A stretch of 20,614 nucleotides of DNA from CAZGSG01 sp964528095 (GTDB taxonomy: Bacteria > Bacteroidota > Bacteroidia > Chitinophagales > Chitinophagaceae), in contig CAZGSG010000086.1 in assembly GCA_964528095.1 (NCBI GenBank), forward strand, positions 1 to 20,614, written 5' to 3'. A program made the translations under genes and the position numbers. Position 1 is the stretch's first letter; each line of letters opens with the position of its first letter. Below are positions 15,621-20,614 of this stretch, piece after piece. Below the pieces are notes generated by a model. That model was not told where the DNA came from, did no database searches, and worked only from the letters and a program-made list of their open reading frames with translations.

Positions 15621-16061
15621 ATGGCCGCGTATTATCCGCCGCTGGGATTTCATTTCAAAGTTGAATTTCCTGGTATAGGCAAAGGCGATCCCGACGTAAG
15701 ATTCCAGGAAGTGGCGGGACTGACTGCCGAAATCGGGCTGGAGGAATTACAGGTAGGTGGCGAGAACCGTTTTACTTACCGGTTGCCTACGCGTGCAAAG
15801 TATAGCAACCTTGTGTTAAAAAGAGGTATGCTGAAAGATTCAGGCCTTATCGCATGGTTTAATAACGCGATACAGAATTTTGAATTTAAACCCGTTGATG
15901 TTACGGTATCGCTGCTAAACGAAAATCACCAGGTAAGCGCTTCATGGATATTCCTGAAAGCCTATCCTGTGAAATGGATCTTTTCTGATCTTAAAGCGCA
16001 GGATAATTCCATCGTTATCGAAACGATTGAGCTTTGTTACCAGTATTTCAGAAGAAACTAA
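15621..16061 (+). CDS. Tail tube protein 2 (Pvc5-like, probable tube initiator)
   Basis: The 146-residue product is a paralogue of the preceding tube protein. It shares KYSN(L)VLKRGM at 60-70, LLNENH at 98-103 and the strand ending IETIELCYQYF. It differs in the loop after the N-terminal strand (FPGIGKGDPDVRFQEVAGLT), which is six residues longer, and in the absence of the DGF turn. In AFP/PVC two tube paralogues occur and the second (Afp5/Pvc5) forms the ring next to the baseplate; by position this gene may do the same. It lies six bases before the small DUF5908-type gene, so it is part of the same transcript. Confidence 0.88.
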   Translation: MAAYYPPLGFHFKVEFPGIGKGDPDVRFQEVAGLTAEIGLEELQVGGENRFTYRLPTRAKYSNLVLKRGMLKDSGLIAWFNNAIQNFEFKPVDVTVSLLNENHQVSASWIFLKAYPVKWIFSDLKAQDNSIVIETIELCYQYFRRN

Positions 16062-16067
16062 ATAACC

Positions 16068-16232
16068 ATGCCCGTACAAATAAATGAGCTGATCATAAGA
16101 GCGCATGTCAAAGAGCCGGATGAAGCTCCTAAAAGCAACAATGCCGCTGTTGGCAAAGAAGCAAAGGAAGAGATCATTAAAGAATGTATTGAACGGATCA
16201 TGGAATTATTACACCAGCAAAATGAGCGCTGA
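16068..16232 (+). CDS. DUF5908-type small eCIS protein (54 aa)
   Basis: A 54-codon frame opens at the ATG six bases after the tube gene ends and closes in TGATG, with the A shared with the next ATG. It reads MPVQINELIIRAHVKEPDEA, a flexible middle rich in Ala/Lys/Glu, and the helix KEEIIKECIERIMELLHQQN, ending in ER. This is the pattern of DUF5908 (PF19265), a small family found in eCIS clusters between the tube and the LysM adaptor; Afp6/Pvc6 occupy this position. Its exact place in the particle is not established. The translational coupling to the LysM gene and the good match make it a real gene despite its size. Confidence 0.85.
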   Translation: MPVQINELIIRAHVKEPDEAPKSNNAAVGKEAKEEIIKECIERIMELLHQQNER

Positions 16233-16927
16233 TGAGTGAAGCAAATCTGAAGATCATTGCGTATGATAGTCCTTCCGGAGGTCAGCGTCAGCATGAGATC
16301 GGTGAATTTACCGTGGACTTCAACCCGGCTAGTTTTACTATCTCGAGTAAGATCGAGTACCAGAAGGTAGAAGCAAAAGGACAATCCGGTGGGGATCCGC
16401 AGTTTGATAAAATACCGCCGTTGGAATTCTCTATCGAATTCACGATTGATGGAACGGGTGTGGCTACTACCAGTCAGCAGGCCACAAAAAAGGATTATGT
16501 AAAAAAACAGATTCATAAGTTGCGTGATGTGACCGGTTGCAATATCAACGGGGATATTCATCGTCCTAACTACCTGGCCGTGCTTTGGGGCACATTTTAC
16601 CTGGAATGCGTGCTCACCTCGATGAATATCACGTATAATCTTTTTGACCGCGAAGGCACTCCGATACGCGCAAAGATCAGTTGTAGTTTTCTTGAACGCA
16701 TCGGTGCCGGTAAAGAAGGGCGGCAGTCAAGACTCGAATCACCGGACCTCAGCCAGTATATCGTTTTTAAAGAAGGAGATACACTGCCGCTTATTGCAAA
16801 ACAGAAATACAATGATCCCTCCTATTATCTTCAGCTTGCGAGGGTCAATAAATTAAAAAACTTCCGGAATATTCAACCTGGTACGAGGCTGCTTTTACCA
16901 CCGATGAAATCATTGAACGATGCCTGA
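16232..16927 (+). CDS. LysM tube-spike adaptor (Pvc7/Afp7-like)
   Basis: The 231-residue product has two parts. Residues about 1-160 match the contractile injection system tube adaptor N-domain (PF19266-like): FTVDFNPASFTISSKIEYQK, then FDKIPPLEFSIEFTIDGTG, then YLAVLWGTFYLECVLTSMNI and DREGTPIRAKISCSFLE. Residues about 176-225 are a LysM-like domain, YIVFKEGDTLPLIAKQKYND then LQLARVNKLKNFRNIQPGTR, with LLLPP at the end. In PVC and AFP this protein joins the tube end to the VgrG spike, and the LysM domain is structural rather than used for binding wall peptidoglycan. The start overlaps the preceding stop (TGATG), and the end overlaps the VgrG start by eight bases (ATGCCTGA). Confidence 0.9.
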   Translation: MSEANLKIIAYDSPSGGQRQHEIGEFTVDFNPASFTISSKIEYQKVEAKGQSGGDPQFDKIPPLEFSIEFTIDGTGVATTSQQATKKDYVKKQIHKLRDVTGCNINGDIHRPNYLAVLWGTFYLECVLTSMNITYNLFDREGTPIRAKISCSFLERIGAGKEGRQSRLESPDLSQYIVFKEGDTLPLIAKQKYNDPSYYLQLARVNKLKNFRNIQPGTRLLLPPMKSLNDA

Positions 16928-18674
16928 AACAAACTCATCAACAAGCCGGTCTGACCTGGTCACGACTAAACTGCTACTGAATAATGAGGTAGCCAGCGCA
17001 GCTTACCAGTTGTTGTCTATCGAGGTACATATCGCTTTTAACAGGATCGCTTCCGCAAGAATAAAAATTTCGGATGGCGATACCTCAAAACAGGATTTTC
17101 CCCTCAGCAGCAAGGAGGATAAATTGCTTCCTGGTAATATGATCGAACTACAGATGGGCTATCATGATAAAGTAAAGACAATATTCAAAGGCGTGATCGT
17201 GGCACAGTCCATAAAATCCGGCAAAAATAAAAGCTCCTACCTGAGTCTCGAAGCGAGAGACCAGTTCTTTGGATTGACCGTTGGCAGAAAAAATAACTCT
17301 TTTTTTAATAAGACAGATACCGATATAGTGGAACAGCTATTGACCAATAGCGGGTTTTCTAAAAACGATGCGGATCTGGCCACGACAACGATCACGCACC
17401 AGGAGATGCTGCAGTATAATGTAAGCAACTGGGACTTTATTGTTTCGCGTGCAGAGATGAATTCGATGCTGGTACTGACGATGAATAATAAACTGTCTAT
17501 TAAAACCCCTGATACAAGTCTTGAACCATCACAGGAGATCGGCTACGGAACGGAGGTGATCGAATTTGAATGTGAAACCGATGGCCGTACACAACTGGAA
17601 GAAGTAAAAAGCCATGCCTGGAATTACAAAGACCAGGAAGCCCGCGAAAGCCAGGCGCAATCCGTTGCCTTTAAAGAAAATGGTCAACCGGAAGGAAAAG
17701 AGTTTGCGTCGAAACTAAAACTAGCTGCTTTTGATCAATACCATTCAGGCAACCTGAAAGAAGATGAATTGAGTTCCTGGAGCAAGGCCCGTTTATTAAA
17801 AAGTAAAATGGCCAGGAATATCGGGCGCATAAAGATCAAAGGAACGAATGCGCTCTATCCCGGGCTCATGATCAAACTGAAAGGTTTTGGAAAACGTTTT
17901 TCAGGCAATGTGTTGATCACTGCTATCAAACACAGCTATAATAAATCCGCCTGGGAAACTGATATCCATTTTGGACTGCCCCTGCAATGGTTTTATGAAA
18001 AAGATTCCATCATGGAAAAGCCGGCATCAGGAATGATACCCGGCATTCACGGATTACAAATTGCCGTAGTTGTGCAATTGGAAAATGATCCGGAGCAGGA
18101 AGACCGGATAAAAATAAAATACCCTCTTGTAAAAGGAAGTGATAGTTTCTGGGCAAGGGTTGCCTGCCTGGATGCAGGCAAAGAAAGAGGTAGTTTTTTC
18201 AGGCCGGAGATACAGGACGAGGTGATTGTCGGTTTTATTGATGGCGACCCCCGGCACCCCGTGATACTTGGCATGCTGAATAGCAGTGCCAAGCCGGCTC
18301 CACTTAAAGCAGCAGATAAAAACGCGGAAAAAGGTTTTATAACAAGGAGTAAAATAAAACTACTCTTCAATGATGAGGATAAACGTATTCATCTCGAAAC
18401 GCCTGCCGGCAAAAAAATCATACTGGATGAAAAGAAAGACAGCATCGAATTATCGGATGAACACAATAATAAGATCGAATTAAGTGCGAAAGGAATTCTG
18501 TTCGAAAGCGCGAAGGATATATCATTCAAAACTGCAAGCGGAACCTATAAGGTTGAAGCGGCAAATATAACGCTGGAAGCATCGGCCAAAATGAAAGCGC
18601 AGGGCAACGCGGCAGCGGAATTTTCATCGTCCGGACAAACAACGGTAAAAGGTTCTATGGTCAGCATCAATTAA
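16920..18674 (+). CDS. vgrG: VgrG-like spike protein (Pvc8/Afp8-like)
   Basis: The 584-residue product has a gp27-like N-terminal part (about 1-365): LLSIEVHIAFNRIASARIKI, YHDKVKTIFKGVIVAQSIKS and a LTNSGFSK...ITHQEMLQYNVSNW segment. An OB-fold follows at about 370-455: IQDEVIVGFIDGDPRHPVIL with HGLQIAVVVQLENDPEQEDR. Next comes a beta-helical needle at about 474-584, with repeats such as RIHLETPAGKKIILDEKKDS, IELSDEHNNKIELSAKGILF and SFKTASGTYKVEAANITLEA, ending SMVSIN. This is the trimeric spike at the tip of the tube. There is no extra effector domain at the C-terminus, so it is a structural spike and not an evolved VgrG. It overlaps the adaptor gene by eight bases and is followed by a spacer with an inverted repeat. 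Confidence 0.92.
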   Translation: MPETNSSTSRSDLVTTKLLLNNEVASAAYQLLSIEVHIAFNRIASARIKISDGDTSKQDFPLSSKEDKLLPGNMIELQMGYHDKVKTIFKGVIVAQSIKSGKNKSSYLSLEARDQFFGLTVGRKNNSFFNKTDTDIVEQLLTNSGFSKNDADLATTTITHQEMLQYNVSNWDFIVSRAEMNSMLVLTMNNKLSIKTPDTSLEPSQEIGYGTEVIEFECETDGRTQLEEVKSHAWNYKDQEARESQAQSVAFKENGQPEGKEFASKLKLAAFDQYHSGNLKEDELSSWSKARLLKSKMARNIGRIKIKGTNALYPGLMIKLKGFGKRFSGNVLITAIKHSYNKSAWETDIHFGLPLQWFYEKDSIMEKPASGMIPGIHGLQIAVVVQLENDPEQEDRIKIKYPLVKGSDSFWARVACLDAGKERGSFFRPEIQDEVIVGFIDGDPRHPVILGMLNSSAKPAPLKAADKNAEKGFITRSKIKLLFNDEDKRIHLETPAGKKIILDEKKDSIELSDEHNNKIELSAKGILFESAKDISFKTASGTYKVEAANITLEASAKMKAQGNAAAEFSSSGQTTVKGSMVSIN

Positions 18675-18747
18675 ATTCAAAAGTCAAAATTAAAAATTAA
18701 AAAATAGCCCCGTATTACATGATGAACTCCTGTTTTGATTTTTGAAT
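18675..18747. repeat. Inverted repeat in the VgrG-PAAR spacer
   Basis: The left arm ATTCAAAAGTCAAAA (18675-18689) pairs with TTTTGATTTTTGAAT (18733-18747) with one mismatch. The sequence AAAGTCAAAATTA also occurs in the repeat at 4457-4530, so both may be copies of one dispersed element. The element begins immediately after the VgrG stop codon. Confidence 0.55.
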
Positions 18748-18784
18748 GCTGAATTGATTAACAACTTGAATTAAAATAAGTAAA

Positions 18785-19075
18785 ATGCCTTTAGCAGCCC
18801 GGATTACAGATATGCATGTTTGCCCGATGATCACGGGAGTGGTGCCGCATGTTGGTGGCCCCATACTACCCCCCGGAAGCGCGACAGTGCTGATAGGAGG
18901 TCTGCCTGCCGCCACACTCGGCGATATGCTCACCTGTGCCGGTGGACCTGACACCATCATCAAGGGCTCGGCTACTGTACTCATCAACGGCAAACCTGCC
19001 GCAAGGATGGGTGATAGCACAGCGCATGGCGGTACGATCGTTCTTGGCTGCTTAACAGTATTAATAGGAGGTTAA
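18785..19075 (+). CDS. PAAR-domain spike tip protein (Pvc10-like)
   Basis: The 96-residue product is a plain PAAR domain (PF05488) without extension. It has MPLAARITDMHVCP at the start, repeated GSATVLI(G/N)G units at 31-39 and 61-69, GGLPAATLGDMLTCAGGPD, and NGKPAARMGDSTAHGG at 68-83. His11, Cys51 and His81, with His22 or Cys13, are the plausible zinc ligands by comparison with known PAAR structures. It sharpens the VgrG trimer and may help attach effectors. Since it has no N- or C-terminal domain, any effector must be a separate protein. It lies 110 bp after VgrG and two bases before the gp25-like gene, so it is likely translated with the latter. Confidence 0.93.
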   Translation: MPLAARITDMHVCPMITGVVPHVGGPILPPGSATVLIGGLPAATLGDMLTCAGGPDTIIKGSATVLINGKPAARMGDSTAHGGTIVLGCLTVLIGG

Positions 19076-19077
19076 CT

Positions 19078-19497
19078 ATGGAAGAAACAACAAAAAAATT
19101 TATTGGCCGTGGATGGAAATTTCCCATCGAATTCAAGAAGAGCGACCACTCTGTAGCGATGCTTACCGGGGAAGAAGATATACAAAACAGCCTGAAAGTA
19201 ATTTTTGAGACCCGCATGGGTGAACGGGTTATGCAACCGGATTTTGGTTCGGAGCTCGACAGCTTCCTTTTCGCGGAAGTAACCAGGAGTACCATTACTT
19301 ATATGCAGGCGGTGATCTCGAACGCTATTTTATTTCATGAACCCCGGATCATTTTAAATGATGTGGAAGTAGTCGCATCGGAAAAAGATCCTGAACGACT
19401 TGATGTGAACGTGGCATATACAGTTTCAGCGACAAACAATCGCTATAACTATGTATTCCCATTTTATCTCAAAGAAGCAACCAATTTAGAGCGCTAG
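19078..19497 (+). CDS. gp25/GPW-like baseplate protein (Pvc9-like)
   Basis: The 139-residue product matches the gp25/GPW family (PF04965). It has the family motif ETRMGERVMQPDFGSELDSF at about 44-63, with the conserved GER and PDFG, and the C-terminal strand NVAYTVSATNN and FPFYLKE. In phage tails and eCIS, gp25-like proteins start sheath assembly at the baseplate. It is encoded two bases after PAAR and 15 bases before the baseplate-J-like gene. In PVC the gp25-like gene precedes PAAR; here it follows it. Confidence 0.93.
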   Translation: MEETTKKFIGRGWKFPIEFKKSDHSVAMLTGEEDIQNSLKVIFETRMGERVMQPDFGSELDSFLFAEVTRSTITYMQAVISNAILFHEPRIILNDVEVVASEKDPERLDVNVAYTVSATNNRYNYVFPFYLKEATNLER

Positions 19498-19512
19498 GTA
19501 AAGTGAAAAGAC

Positions 19513-20614
19513 ATGGAGGAAAAACAACCTGGATCATATGACAAGAGTTTTGTTCGGGAAGGAATATCCCGGAACCACCGGTTTACGGACTCCCTTGACC
19601 CCGCCAGGGTAAAGCTGGATGATCGCAAACTTGAACATTTCATGGCCTATGTACAACAGTACACGGCCAATGTACTTTTTTTTGATACCGAAGAAGATGC
19701 AGCACCTTCTTCCACCTGGGATGAATTTTACAGATCAGCACCTTCATTTCTCATGGCACGTATTGCCACAAAAGATCCGGAAGAAATAAAAGAAAGCCAT
19801 GATCAATTGCTGAAAAATTTTGAAGATGAACGCACAGTCGAAAATTTCAGCCGGCTTACATCCTTTGTATTCTCCAGGTTTGAAAAAATAGATCGCTGGT
19901 ATGCATCGGTAAATGAACACCCTTTTGAAGAAGAACTCTCGCTACATATCCGTTCTTACCTGGTGACGGAACTGCAAAAATTAAAGGATATACTCCGCTA
20001 CCAGTATAATCTCCAGGGAAAAAAAGAAGACTTTAACGGAAAATCTGTTTTTAAAAACAAAAACAATATCTGGTCAATAAAAGATGAGCCGGCTCTTTCA
20101 TTAAAAGATAAAACATTTGCCGGAAGCAATGAGGAAGAAAAACTGGTCAACGCATCCCTTACTGTCAATTCAATTTTTGAAAAACTTTTTTACAGTACTC
20201 GTGCCATCATGCAGTATTGTAAAGAATATTTCATATCAGGCATATACAAAGAGAATGGCCATCCTCCTCATATTGCATTGTTCATCGCCTTTACCCGGCT
20301 GCTTGGTTACCAGCAAGAACAACTGAACCAGTTGCCTGCCAGGCACCTCGATTATTATTACAAAGAGATCCTCCGGCTCTCCCCTACGCCTGTGGTGCCG
20401 GATCAAACCCAGGTGTTACTGGAACTTGCAAAAGGCTTTGATGAATGTCATATTCCAAAGGGCAGCATGATCAGTGCAGGAAAAGACAAAAACCGGAAAG
20501 AGCTATTTTATAAGACCGACAGGGAGATCATTGTGAATAAGGCAAAGGTAGAAGCTGTACGAAGCCTTTTTATCACAAAAGCGGCAGGCAATGTTGTAAG
20601 CTATTCTGTTCGCA
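19513..20614 (+). CDS. Baseplate-J-like wedge protein (Pvc11-like), N-terminal 367 aa, cut by window edge
   Basis: An ATG at 19513, 15 bases after the gp25 gene, opens a frame without stop to the window end. It starts MEEKQPGSYDKSFVREGISR. After about 250 residues of helical, acidic sequence the segment HLDYYYKEILRLSPTPVVPD at about 277-296 appears, then VLLELAKGFDECHIPKGSMI, LFYKTDREIIVNKAKVEAVR. That second block is typical of large baseplate proteins of Bacteroidota eCIS related to gp6/Pvc11. Such proteins are commonly about 1,000 or more residues, so most of it lies outside the window. It is expected to form the wedge that holds the sheath and tube at the baseplate. The full length and C-terminal domains are unseen. 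Confidence 0.8.
   Translation, partial: MEEKQPGSYDKSFVREGISRNHRFTDSLDPARVKLDDRKLEHFMAYVQQYTANVLFFDTEEDAAPSSTWDEFYRSAPSFLMARIATKDPEEIKESHDQLLKNFEDERTVENFSRLTSFVFSRFEKIDRWYASVNEHPFEEELSLHIRSYLVTELQKLKDILRYQYNLQGKKEDFNGKSVFKNKNNIWSIKDEPALSLKDKTFAGSNEEEKLVNASLTVNSIFEKLFYSTRAIMQYCKEYFISGIYKENGHPPHIALFIAFTRLLGYQQEQLNQLPARHLDYYYKEILRLSPTPVVPDQTQVLLELAKGFDECHIPKGSMISAGKDKNRKELFYKTDREIIVNKAKVEAVRSLFITKAAGNVVSYSVR

Noticed and set aside
18715..19020. 101-residue minus-strand frame over the PAAR gene
   Set aside because: It is a shadow of the PAAR gene, whose repeats give an open frame on the opposite strand.
13033..20614. Type VI secretion system
   Set aside because: The sheath is one protein rather than TssB/TssC, the LysM adaptor and DUF4255 genes are eCIS markers, and no TssJLM, ClpV or Hcp gene is seen in the window.
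13033..20614. Prophage
   Set aside because: Tail parts only: no capsid, portal, terminase, integrase or lysis genes are visible, and the LysM/DUF5908/DUF4255 set is typical of eCIS. The right side is unseen, so this is not fully excluded.

Overview
The window looks like a chromosomal segment from a Bacteroidota bacterium, probably Chitinophagaceae or a close relative. The signs are an orphan type IX secretion (T9SS) sorting domain, an outer-membrane beta-barrel receptor with an N-terminal carboxypeptidase-regulatory-like domain, a BlaI/M56 peptidase regulatory pair, AT-rich intergenic DNA and start codons preceded by A-rich leaders rather than strong Shine-Dalgarno sites. This placement rests on family recognition, not on a database search.

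Left part (1-4450), mostly minus strand. A low-affinity iron permease family gene runs off the left edge, followed by a DUF892 ferritin-like stress protein with a hairpin terminator. A structured intergenic repeat made of degenerate 11-bp units comes next (1283-1430). Then a probable three-gene minus-strand unit, transcribed from about 3931 down to 1608: a BlaI/MecI-type repressor, an M56 (BlaR1-like) membrane metallopeptidase and a secreted DUF2059 protein. A near-perfect BlaI-type operator (3965-3980) lies just upstream of the repressor. An orphan T9SS C-terminal sorting domain at 4168-4449 appears to be the tail of a lost secreted protein.

Middle part (4450-13032): a large outer-membrane beta-barrel protein, a two-lobed retropepsin-like aspartic protease with two DTG motifs, a divergently oriented S41 peptidase, a small hypothetical protein, and a zinc-ribbon/coiled-coil/PH-like/SHOCT protein. 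The long spacer 12177-13032 may hold a frameshifted fragment of a membrane protein.

Right part (13033-20614), all plus strand: the first ten genes of an extracellular contractile injection system (eCIS, the PVC/AFP/MAC class of phage-tail-like particle). In order they are DUF4255 cap/terminator (Pvc16-like), one sheath (Pvc2-like), two tube proteins (Pvc1/Pvc5-like), a 54-residue DUF5908-type protein, a LysM tube-spike adaptor (Pvc7-like), a VgrG spike (Pvc8-like), a PAAR tip (Pvc10-like), a gp25-like baseplate protein (Pvc9-like) and the N-terminal 367 residues of a baseplate-J/Pvc11-like protein that runs off the right edge. Several genes overlap or nearly touch, so they are likely co-transcribed. 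The products would build a sheathed, contractile tube with a spike at one end. The AAA+ ATPase, tape measure, remaining baseplate parts, tail fibres and effectors would be expected to the right of the window. The system is the main point of interest here. Its architecture is a known class, but this cluster's cargo and targets cannot be read from this window.
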